Positions 51,239-62,000 of a stretch of 64,000 bases of DNA are shown piece by piece; positions within the stretch are counted from its first letter, which is position 1, and each line of letters opens with the position of its first letter. The stretch is taken from NCBI RefSeq assembly GCF_035582795.1, contig NC_134372.1, forward strand, positions 40,462,316 through 40,526,315, in the 5' to 3' direction. This DNA comes from Mycteria americana (taxonomy: Eukaryota; Chordata; Aves; Ciconiiformes; Ciconiidae). The translations under genes were made by a program, and so were the position numbers. The notes under the pieces were generated by a model. It was not told the DNA's origin. It was given only the letters and a program-made list of their open reading frames with translations, and did no database searches.

Positions 51239-51690
51239 GTAAGCGGCGGCCGCAGCCGCGTACCGCGGGGAGCCCCGGAAGCCGCGGGGAGCAGCGGGGC
51301 GCCCGGCGCCGGAGTTGCCTCGGGTGAGCAGGGCGGCGGGGCGCAGGGCGCGCTGCCGCCCGGCGAGGAGGCGGCTCGGCGAAGGGGAAGGGGACGGGGA
51401 AGGCGGGAGGGGGGCGGCTGGGGGAAGGGTCGTCTCCTGTGGCTCAGAGCAAGAGGACCGAGCGGGAGGATGCGTGCCTGTGCACCAGAAACTCGACAGC
51501 AGCGGCGGGGCCGGGGCGTGTGGCGGGGGCAGGCAGGTGTGCCGCGGGGAGGGCGCGGGGTGCCGGCGAGCGGCGCCGGGGCCGGGGCCGCGCAGCGCCG
51601 GGCGAGGTGCGGGCTCTGCCGCAGCCCCGCGCGGAGGCGGCCGGCGGGCTCCCCGAAGGGGCGAGGTAGTCTGTCCAGAGGGAGGAGGGA

Positions 51691-54169
51691 AGGACGGAAG
51701 GAAGGAAGGAAACACTGTGGCAAACGGTATTTTTTTCCCTTCAGCTCTTGCTCGGGGGGGCGGGGAGGCGGAGGGCGAGCGTTTGCCTGTTTTAAAATGT
51801 TCCTCCGGATAAGCAGATATTGGAAGCCCCGAACTGAAAATCTTTTACTCGCACTGTAGCTCCCAGGCATGAAATGGATATGCAGAAATTATGAGTGCAT
51901 GAAATGAAGGGTACTCTATCCAGAATAAAAAAGGGAAAGACTTTGATTTATATCTTTCGGGTTTGGTGGGTTTTTTTTTTTTGTTTTTTTTTTTTTTTTT
52001 TTTAATTTGTGTTTCTTGCTGGCTTTCAAATGCATTACTATTCACAAGGTACCAAAATGGTATCTCTCTCTCATACGGGCTAGTCCAAAAAGCATTAGAC
52101 TCTTGGGTGATACATGCATAAGCACATCCCTAAGAAAGGTAAAATAGATCAGGCTGCAGGTCCTCATAAATACCATTAACTTTTAGAATAAAAGTGCTTC
52201 CTGTGCAGTCCTTCGGGAGCACATATAGCAGTCTGACATCATGGTACAAATGCCTTTACCTTCTGTAGAAGTCCCCCTTTATTGTTTACTCTTTTAAATA
52301 TTCATTTGGTGAGGAGAGAACCAGTATGTGCTAGGAGATCTTCTTTGTACCATTGCTACAAAGGACTGCGTGGCTGTGTAACACAGTATTTACCTACCAA
52401 GATATCTGTGACAAAGGAACCTCTTTAGCAAATGAGGTCGCTAATTCAGAAATTGGCCCTTTATAAGGAGAATGCTCATTTCTTTTTATGTTCCAATGGC
52501 TAGTAACTCCCTGGGAAAGACTTTCTTCCTGTTGATTGTGGTGGTGATACAATAAGAATTTCGCAGGCTCTGCACCCCTCTATGAAGAAATGAAATATTT
52601 TTAATTATTTGATAATGAAACTGTTGAATGAGAAAAGCACTAACAGATTCAGAAGCAGGGAAGCACGCACTCAGGCGTTACTGAATGTCCGTCTCTTTTC
52701 CCCCTCCCTTGCTCTTATGCTTGCTTCAGCATTTCCCAAGTCTGTGTGATTCTTCAGGTAAATACTTTGTTCTCTTTTTCTACACTGGCTAACATATACC
52801 AATAAATAAATTTGCTTTCAGTGTAGAAGTTCTGCAATAATTAATCTGACATCTGTCTGCCTCAGGTCTGTCCACTGAGATTTGGAACACAAATCAATGA
52901 TCGTACTCAATCCTTTGGATGATTTTATATGGAGAGATGTATAGAAGTATATGGAAGTGGAATTGCAGATGTTTGCTTATGAACAGCATTTTCATAGCAG
53001 AGCGGCGCGGTTCATGTTGCTGGGGAGATGGGCAGTAAGAACAGTGGGGAGACTGAGAGCAGAAGGTCTGGTTTGAGCTTCATACCTTAACACACAAAAC
53101 ATTTTTCTAGCATATTTCTTAGTCTACTACACTCTAGAAAACAGAAGTTTCTGACTGTACTTCTAAAGCAGTTCTCCTTCCTCTTGCAGGAGAACACCAA
53201 AATAAAGTTACAAAACTAAGAACAAGATCTTCAATAAAAGAATTGGAAATTCTTTTCTAGGCTCTTGTTCTTAGGCCCTGGAATAGGATTTTTTTTTTTT
53301 TCACCTCAGCTTTGCACTAGAGCATCAGAGAATGAGCATGGACAGTGAATACTATTTATAGACTTCTCCACATCAGCTTTAACTTTGCTAAAATGTTAAG
53401 TGTTGCCTGTCCAAAAAAATCACTAAGAACTAGATTACTTTGTTACCAGAAATGCTGCTACAATAGGGTATGTCAAGAGATGAGATAAGTCATTGTGATT
53501 TATCATCAGCAGTTTCAGAAGGAAATATGTATGGAAATGGTTGATTGAGAGACAGGACAGTCAAATTAATTTTTCTTTTGCATAACAATATGGGGAAACT
53601 ACAAAGATTAGAATGATTTCTGTGATTTATCTGATAAGATGCTTCGTATATATCATGTGATTTCAGCTTCAATTAATACGCTATTCTGACAACATTTGAC
53701 ATATTTAATTTAGTGTAAGAAACATATGTGAAGTTCAGAGTTCCAGTAGACTGAGACTAACATTTTTGTTTTCTGCAAATGCTGTAACTAAACAAAGCAT
53801 AACTTGAGAAACAAATGTTTTATTGCTGAGATTTCCACAATATTCTTAGGAGTTATTTCTAGCTCAGACGTTATAGAAATGTAAAGTAATTTCAAACTTA
53901 AAACTAGTGTCTCCTCTTTTTGGTGAACCCCCTAAACCAATTTTGAATCCGTTGTGTGAGCTGGATGTTTAGCGAAATATCTTCAGTGTGTGAGAAAGAG
54001 AGGTCTCATCTGGAATCAATTAATTTGAAACAGTTTGGCAACATACTTCCTAGACTTTTTTGTGTCTGAGTTTTTCTACTAGCATTTTAAGCTAAAAATC
54101 TGTGTATAATTTCCTATGTTATACCCATTTTTTTTTAAATGGCACTTCAGTTTTCATTGTTCCTTTGTT
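51691..54169. other. noncoding stretch, probably first intron
   Basis: AT-rich sequence between the two CpG islands. It has a poly(T) tract at 51971-52003 and only short open frames. If the candidate exon is real this is intronic. Confidence 0.5.
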
Positions 54170-54240
54170 GGGGCCAACCCAAAGCTTAGAGAAATAAATG
54201 GAAAGATGGCCATTGATTTAAATGTAGTTTGGATCAGGCA
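54170..54240. repeat. ancient palindromic amniote repeat, best copy
   Basis: 'ggggccaacccaaagctta' and 'aaataaatggaaag' form the left arm; 'ccattgatttaaatg' and 'tagtttggatcaggc' form the right arm. The arms are imperfect reverse complements about a central GATGG. It is the same element as at 43130. Such palindromes suggest a small nonautonomous DNA element, but I cannot name the family. Confidence 0.55.
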
Positions 54241-54544
54241 CTTTGTCCGTGTGAACTGAGCGGACTTATTTTACACTTAAGTATTGTTGTTTAATGCCAT
54301 ATATATATGTTTTTTTGCTTTATCTCTTATGAGTTAAGGAACCTTGTAGTCATGTACTTCTAAAACTCTTTTATAGTGTTTTAGGAGAAAAACGTAGTCC
54401 TGTGTTTGAGTTTTGATACTGGAGACTAGGATACTCTTTGGCTGTGAAATTACCGATTCATTTAAGTGCAAGCCTGCATATGCCGAATTATTAAACCCAT
54501 TCATTTTCTTTTCCTGTGTAAGGACGGACTGTAAAGTCATTTAG
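54241..54544. other. noncoding stretch, nothing recognised
   Basis: AT-rich shore of the second CpG island. Confidence 0.5.
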
Positions 54545-54776
54545 CTGTTACCGAAGGGCAGCAAATTTGCACGGGGTACCCCCGGAGGAGAGGTTTTGCT
54601 CCAGGAGCCGGGGTTTGTGGAAGCCATTCTCCCGCCGCCGAGCCTTGCTCTCGCTCCGCCTTGCTCAACAGGTCGGCTGCAGGCGGCGGATGCCTGGCCG
54701 TGGGGGCACGGCTTCAGCAGCGGCACTGCCGCCGCCGGGCTTTCCGCGGCCCGGGGCTCGCTGGCCTCGGCGCGGC

Positions 54777-54873
54777 GGGGATCGGCGGGGCTGCGGGCGG
54801 CAGCGGGGATCGGCGGGGCTGCGGGCGGCAGCGGGGATCGGCGGGGCTGCGGGCGGCAGCGGGGATCGGCGGG
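54777..54873. repeat. 28-bp GC-rich minisatellite, 3.5 identical copies
   Basis: Units at 54777-54804, 54805-54832 and 54833-54860 are identical (start GGGGATCGGC, end GGGCGGCAGC). A partial fourth begins at 54861. Since 28 is not a multiple of 3, a single frame shows three different peptides in turn, so it does not behave like a coding repeat. The G runs allow G-quadruplex folding. Confidence 0.95.
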
Positions 54874-54886
54874 CGCGGCCGGGCGG

Positions 54887-54902
54887 GCACTAGAGGGCAC
54901 TG
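54887..54902. promoter_or_regulatory. CTCF-like motif
   Basis: GCACTAGAGGGCACTG agrees with the CTCF core CCASYAGRKGGC and its flanks, apart from the first bases. It sits right after the minisatellite inside the CpG island. Confidence 0.35.
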
Positions 54903-55160
54903 ATGCTCTTCGGTGCCTGGCCGCCGGCCCGTCTGCTTTTCAGGGCGCTATGAAAAGCCGTTTTGTTACCACCGGCATTGCTGGCCCTCTCTGGGGAGAC
55001 GGGATTCAATCGCGCTGTGGTTCGGGCTAATGCTCAGGCAGTTTGTCAGGATTAACATCTTTCTAGTCGGTGGATCGCCTTACCTTCGGCGTCGTATCGC
55101 CGCCTCGGCGCTCGCTGCAAAGTTTTGGAACGCGTGGCTTCAGATTGTCCGAAGAGTGCC

Positions 55161-58100
55161 GCAGCTGGAGTCTAGGTGTGAAATAAACAGCTCAGCCCTC
55201 TCAGCGGCAGTGGTTTTTAAGGGGTTTGCTATCTCTTTCTTCCTTTTTCAAAGCCGGTGTCAGTTCCTGCTATGCCACGACAAAGAGTTTGAAGACAAAA
55301 AATGATATGGCCAAACAAAAACTATGTCTTTCAAAAGTATTGTCATGCTTGAGAGATCTTATAGAGACATCCTTGGTAGAAAAAAGACATATTAGGCTAA
55401 ATTGGTCTAATTTTACCCCTACGCATCTAGGTCAGTGGAGCTTACAACTGAAGAACTGGGAGAAGTAGGTTGGTCCAAATTGTTTCCGTATCTCCTGTAG
55501 TGCCTTGGTATATGAAAGAAATCATTACAACCCATCATTGTAAATGCTGACCAAAAAGGACATACATGACAGTATAGATTTTAAATGGTTGCAGGCTTGG
55601 AAGGAGTCTCATTTCCACCTGCCCTGTTCTGATGTTCTTCCCTAGACATCCACTTCGGGGTATTCCTAAAAGGCAGGATTCTGGGCTGCACGGATCTTTG
55701 ATTTGATTCATAGACCGATCAAATTCCTGTGTATAAGAAATAGATACTGTAAGTAACAGAGTGCAGAATTTTATAATATTGTATTATATCCACTTGGGCA
55801 GATACGCAGCCAGAGAAGCCAATGTGTCTAGTAGAAATTGTTGTCTACAACTTTGATGCCAAAAATGGGCATCACAATGCTATAATAGTTGTACAGTTTT
55901 CTGTCAATTGCCTGATTCAGGATATTAATTAAGAGTTATCTTAGAGTAACAGCTCTTGGTGAGAGAGTTAGTAGCTATTGCACTGGAAAATGAGCACCAC
56001 TTTGCTGAGGAGCACGGTGTTGCAAAGAGCAGTCTGAGATCCGTTCACTGCCCATCCTCTGTGCTCCAAGGCAGGGAACGTCCCTTAAGCTCTTAGATGC
56101 ACTCAAGGTAGGTGGAAAAGTTAGAGCTGCCAGTCATGTTCAGGGCCCTCCAGAGAACATTACGCATGGCCGGGACATGTGCCTTGCAAGCCAGCAGGAA
56201 TTCGGAGACAAATATCTGGAGCAGCCAGCCCCCCTGCTGAGCAGTGCCCTTGGGGAAGGTGACATTATGGTTAATTTTGCCTGACAAAAGCATAAGGCCT
56301 TCTTCCATAACTGCTTGGGTGGTGCGGTGGCTTTCAGGCATCCCAATCCCACTGAGCTCTGCTGGCTCCACGAGCCATAATTTAGCTCTTCAATTTTAAA
56401 GTGCTGGCTTAAGCAAATTCTAAGAGGTTTTTGTGTTTTTTCTCCAAAGTTTGGCAATGAGTAAGAGCCCTCTCCCTTCTGAATCAGCAAGAGTTCATCA
56501 GAATTCTTCATTGTAATGCAATGGCAGGCAGAGTTGGAGTGGTAGAAATCAATGTAAATGGATTAAAAGAAAAGGCCCAAGTAACTGAATGTAAAAGAGT
56601 AGCCAGGATTTTCTAGAGTGATTGATGAACAATGCAGCAATAGGTTTCCAAATATAATTCATTATTATAATGATGATTTAATAGTTCATCAACAGACAGA
56701 CTGTAGCCACATTATAGATAAACTAGCATAAAATGCAATTGTGAATCACGAACTGTTATAAAGTTGTCAAAATTGAACAGAACTTCCATACATGAACGTA
56801 AGCTGTAGGAAGTACCTATCTAGACAGTAATTACACTTAAGCTTTCATTTAATTGTGTTGGTACCGTCTGACACTGTTCCAATGAACTCCCAACGCTGCT
56901 GTGGAGACACAGGCCCACACAGGCGAAGACCGGAGTGATGAGCAGAAGGAGTTGTAGTCAATAACCCTTTAAAACACAATTCGCAGCATTTCCATGTTTG
57001 TGAGCTTCACAGCACCAAGCATTTAGCTCCCTTATCTTTGTGCGGTGCAACTAGTGCAAGTTTTCTTGCTCTACCAGCATGCATCAGTGCTACCCCATAG
57101 CTTGAAAAGAGCCTGGCTTAGATGGCTGTGCCCAGGTTTGTTCCTTGCTTCTATCCTCACACTAGCAAGTGGGATAGGGATTAAATTTATGGTGCACTCT
57201 CCACCATTTCTTTTCACATGAGCTCCTAATCACGCAGAGTCTATGCTAGCTTGGTAAATGAAAATGTTCCTTAACTTGATGTCAATCCCATTGAAGAGCT
57301 GCTTCTTCTGCACTGCATTTCAGTACTCTTCATTTTGTGCAGTGCAATCATCAGATATTCCATGTGAAAGTATTACATCTAAGGTTAAGCTGGTGCCATA
57401 GAAACTCTAGTTCAACATAATTTTTATCCCAGTGAAACTGCTGATATATATTTTTAAATAAAATAAAACTTCAGAAACATATTAATTGGTCTCAGTGGTT
57501 AAGTTAAATAGTTAAATACATGCATACATATCATTCTGCCAAGGATAAGTCATTAGTTCAGTATAAACCAGAAATGATAGCTCTATTTGAATCAGGAGAC
57601 TAAACCCTATTTCCATTAATGCTAACTGTTTTATTAATACATGTATGTGTCGGCATTAAGTCATAAATTTAAATGGTCTGTCCCTTCTTGATTTAAAGTA
57701 ATTATCTCAAAGATCTTGGCTGCTGAATGAATAACTGCGTTACTCTTTTCATCTTTTATCAACTAATTTTTTTATTTTTTATTTTTTTTTTGCATGTAGA
57801 CATTGTAAGGCAAACAAAAGAAATAGAGTTTGTGCAAAGTTGGCTGGCATTTAAACCAAAAATAAATGTATTTTCATTACCAGAGCAGAATATCTGTAAC
57901 TATACCAGCCCCCAGACAAGGATCCTCAGACCTTTTCAGAGTTATATAGTCATATAACATTATGTATCTGCCTACATCTTACGTGTACTTTATGCATATT
58001 TATGTATATTTTCATTTATATAGGTAAAATTAATTTTTGTGTGTTACTGGAAAATTTTAATTGAAGCAACAGGTAAAAAGTACAACCTTTAAATTGTTTG

Positions 58101-58918
58101 AGAGAAGTCACTTTCAAAAAGTTTACACCTAATTTTTGGAAGGAATAATTTAATTTTATCTGAGAGAAATCCTGAGGTAAATACAGGACTTTGAGTAGCG
58201 TTTACCAAATTAAAAACTGGTCTCATTAGCACTGGAGAACACACATGAAATTTTAGGATTAAATCTTGTCCTTTTCGGAGCAGTGCTTCTGACAGGCAGT
58301 CTTCCCTTTTAGCTGACTTGACTAGATATTGACGTAGTTAGGTATTTCTAGGTATCAGTTCATTTTAGATCACTATTCAAGACAAGATTTTAGTGCGTTT
58401 CTTCATTACAGGGTACTTTCTGGTCAGGGTGTAAGAAATGGGTGTAAGCTTTTTCTGTGGAATGGCCAATATCAAAACAGTTGAATGCTGCCAGGTTAAT
58501 TCAATATGTACAGCACAGCAATCAAAACCTCCAGTTTCATATTGCAGGTAACCTTCGCTATTTAACCACAGAGATTACCAAACTGATGTAACTGAAGAAT
58601 CACTCAAACATTTATCCAATGCACGCAGTGAACAGATATTTTTAAGGATAACTTCTCCTTCCCATTCTCTTTCAGCATATTTTTCTTGCAACTGAAATTC
58701 CAGTGAAGATGTTCAATATTTCACATTAGTGAAAGTTACTATTCATTCACAGTTTCAAACCCAATTTCTCCCGACATAAAATGTTCCAAAATTTTGAAAA
58801 GCAGTTGAATAATAATTTTACTTGGGGCTCTGATTCAAATAGAAAACTTCGTCCACCACTGATTGTTGCCTTTTATTTGTTACTGTTCCAGTTATAGCCG
58901 GTATAGCTCAGAGAATGC
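55161..58918. other. noncoding stretch, one GC-richer minus-strand patch
   Basis: AT-rich overall, with T-rich runs near 57766-57791. At 56093-56511 the minus strand has two overlapping frames (an ATG frame of 123 codons and a second frame of about 82 codons from an internal ATG) in sequence that is GC-richer than its flanks. I do not recognise either product. It could be a decayed retrocopy. Confidence 0.45.
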
Positions 58919-59061
58919 GGCTGATTAGTATGCATTTCAATTCTTTTTAGCACGGTGGCAATTTACATAGCATTTCTTTTTCTAAAGCAAGAAGAAAACA
59001 TAGCAGGCATTGGCATTTACATACAAACAATTTATCGTTTACATACAAAAGGGCTGATTAG
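58919..59061. promoter_or_regulatory. candidate enhancer: cluster of repeated short motifs
   Basis: GGCTGATTAG occurs exactly at 58919-58928 and 59052-59061. Between them TTTACATA occurs three times (58962, 59016, 59038), the last two as TTTACATACAAA with 22-bp spacing. The strings resemble homeodomain (GATTAG) and POU or bZIP-type (TATGTAAA) sites. Function is inferred from clustering only. Confidence 0.3.
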
Positions 59062-62000
59062 GTAGCAATACAAGTGACTGTAAGTCAGACTTAGGGTGGT
59101 CATTATGGTTCTTTCTGTCCTTAAAATTGTGAATTTTGCAATATTTATATGAAAAAAATTACGTTCATAAACTATGAATATGTAGTTATGTTTCAAGTAC
59201 TAAATTTAACAATCCTCTTAGAGATGTCTAGTTTGTGGTTTTCTATGGAGCAGTCTTTGGCTATACCCTTGTAGTGAAGCTAGTTTAAGATGATCCCTTC
59301 CTCAGTGATTCCCAGTTCTGTACTGCAGTTCACAGTCCACTGATCTGTACAAACAAAGTTGATTTGGAGACTTCAGAGCTAATCGTGGTATCAGCACGAT
59401 CTGGGTTAAAAACGTGTACAATCTTTAAAGTTTCTGTCTATATGACCTTGGTAAGATTGAGTCTGTTCTTCAAGGTATAGTTCTCAGTTTCTCAGCTTCC
59501 CACATCATCATCCTGAGTTCATTGAACTTGCTTATGTTTAGATGATATTTCTTGTGCCTCAGATTATTAGCTTCTGCTCCCCCTCTACAGCACAAAATCT
59601 AATTTTCAGTGAACTTTTCACCTTCAAAGTTTCCCCACTTTTCAATGCAAACTTTGCTCTGCCCTCCCGTAACCTCCATTTTATCAGATATAGTAGACTC
59701 TTCTAGCCTTCCTTTTTATTTTCATATTTCTGCTTTACTCAACCATCACCACTTATCCTCAAATGTGGAGACATTCTTCTCTGATTGATTGGGTCAGGCT
59801 AATCCAACACTTCCCTTCTCCTTTAGCTGTTACTTCTATCTGAATTAAACAAGGGCTTCCCATTCCTAGGCTGCGCTGTAATCGTACCCCTCACCACAAT
59901 CCTGTAGTTAGTAATGTCCACTTACCTTCTGCACGCATTACTTAGTTTTTTGGATCCATAGGCAGAAGCCTTGCTTTCTTTGTATTTGGCTAGGTATATG
60001 TCAAACTACTGGGAGCAGGTAGATACGATAAAAACTAATTCTCGGTATGTTTAATGACTTCCTATATATTTACTTCATAACAAAGGAAACTCCACATTTA
60101 AATAAGGTGACATTGGTGTGATCTGAGAAATAATTAAGCAATCTCATGAAAAAGGAAATGGAAACCAGCCTTACTGCCTCACAAGACCGTTTATATACAA
60201 TATGCAGGTGTCATATGTAACTAAGACATGATGAACTCCATTGAAAAAGGAAACACAAAGGTTTACTCCATGCTGCAGTGAGGTACTGTGATTCTATAGC
60301 ATCACAAATTACTAAGTGACTGCTGGCCTGCTTTTTAAAGGAGCAGTCAAAGCACATGATGAAGATCAAAAGTCAAATTACAAAAGTCTAATTTTTTTCT
60401 GAATGGCATTGAGTTGACATTGAATGCCACCTTATTGTGACCTTCAGTATGTATTTGTACCTTTACAAGGCTTGGGAAATGTCCACCTTATTTAATATAT
60501 GATCAGAATTTTGTTATTGTTGTTAGCAGACTTTTTTTAATGACTTCTATGAGCACACAAGTTTAAACTATTTTTTGACATTTACACTTTGCTGGCTAAA
60601 TTTCTTTCTGGTCAGCCTCATATAAAGCAGAGAAACTGTATTGGAGTCCATGGGGTTATTCAATTGACATTGGTATTATTGAATAATGGCCTTGATATGG
60701 AAATTTAAAGTAGTTTTGGTAATTACATTAAGTCATGTGTTTAAATAGAGTTTACATGGAGGTGTGTATTTCAGCGCTAAGCCAGTTTTTAGTCCTACTA
60801 GCGTTAGGAATGCTATCAATACACCATCATATGTAAGAAATTGCACTAATATTTGTTTAATTATCCAATCAAATGGAACAAGAAATGAGCTTGGCTGAAA
60901 CAATCAAGTCTATAGAGAAAGTGCCAGCTCTGATACTTACCAAGATTTGACAGTTGCTCATTGTCATGACCTTGGCTTTTTTTATGTTGAGCTAGAGGTC
61001 AGAAAGTATGCTAGCTGTAATTACTGCCTTCGTTAGATTCTGTAGGCCATCCTCTGCAGCAGACTTGAACCAGATTGCCTACACGTATCAGATTACTGAG
61101 GAACTGGGTGCAAATCTGAACTTTGTTCTCATAGCTGTTAAATCCTGTTTCTGACTATCACCATACACAGTCTGTGGAACAACTTAGCCTTTATGATATT
61201 TCCGTTCAAAAATGAATGACTAGCAAGTTATTTCTTGAAAGCTGTACGTAATGTGAGAGCTACCAAAAATGGGACTTTTAACTTTTATTTATTTATTGCA
61301 AAAAAATTACAGAAGGTCATTGATACTTTATTAAGAAAAGAAAGTAATGTAAATGAAATTAATAATGTGTACAAAAGACTTTTCCGTTGGTATTAAATCA
61401 TTTTGCCTACTGGAGGAGAGAAGAAGAATGTTTTTGCCTAGAGGTATACCCCATCTGGAAATTAAATCCATTTTTACTAGAAATGAAATCATTCAAAATA
61501 AACTGCAGAAAAGCTCATGTTTTAACTGTTTCCATGTGCTTAAAAGTAGGCTATATTTAACCCATAAATGCCTTGGGCAGTTTATTACTTTGAGTTAATG
61601 AATGCTAATTGCTTCTTGAATTTGAGATCAGCAGCTCCTCCTTTCACACTTTTCAATAATGTTATAAGGAGTATTTTGAGTCACTCAGATATGATGGTTT
61701 CCTGTTTCACATGGTAGTTATATATGCAGCTCCCGTGACATAACAGAAAAAAACATAAAATTGTATACACGTATATATGTAAACATAAGAATGAGAACTT
61801 CCTTTCTCATTCTTACTAATTGATTATACGCATTTCCCCTTTGGGCTTTATGAAAGGCCCCAAGTTTTATTTTCCAACAAATTAGAAACATACCAAGTTT
61901 TTAATTACATATCAAGTGTTTTAAATGTAAAGACATGAATTTCTATCAGCATCCTCATGCCCCAAAATAATTTGTCTGTTATCTATAGTAAGCCAGGCAT

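Larger units (their letters stand above)
50480..51690. promoter_or_regulatory. CpG island, likely promoter
   Basis: About 1.2 kb of dense G, C and CpG in an otherwise CpG-poor window, with GC boxes (GGGGCGG, GGGGCGGG-like) and no clear TATA box near the candidate exon. This is the standard look of a broad vertebrate promoter. Long open frames on both strands here (up to about 236 codons) follow from high GC and are not called as genes. Confidence 0.8.
54545..55160. promoter_or_regulatory. second CpG island
   Basis: About 600 bp of dense CpG, 3 kb right of the first island. It contains a perfect minisatellite and a CTCF-like motif. No convincing exon is seen: an acceptor-like CTGCTTTTCAG ends at 54943, and a weak donor-like GTCTAG|GTGTGA lies at about 55175. 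It may be an alternative promoter, an intronic island or an insulator. Confidence 0.7.

Noticed and set aside
50328..51870. Many long open frames on both strands in the CpG island (up to 236 codons)
   Set aside because: High GC removes stop codons. The products are low-complexity Arg, Gly, Pro and Ala, and several frames overlap on both strands.
54541..55305. Open frames across the minisatellite island
   Set aside because: The 28-bp unit shifts frame each copy, and both strands are open. No conserved domain or splice structure supports coding.
58893..58935. tRNA-like string 'ggtatagctcagagaatgcgg'
   Set aside because: It resembles a tRNA A box, but no B box (GGTTCRANNCC) or acceptor stem pairing follows.
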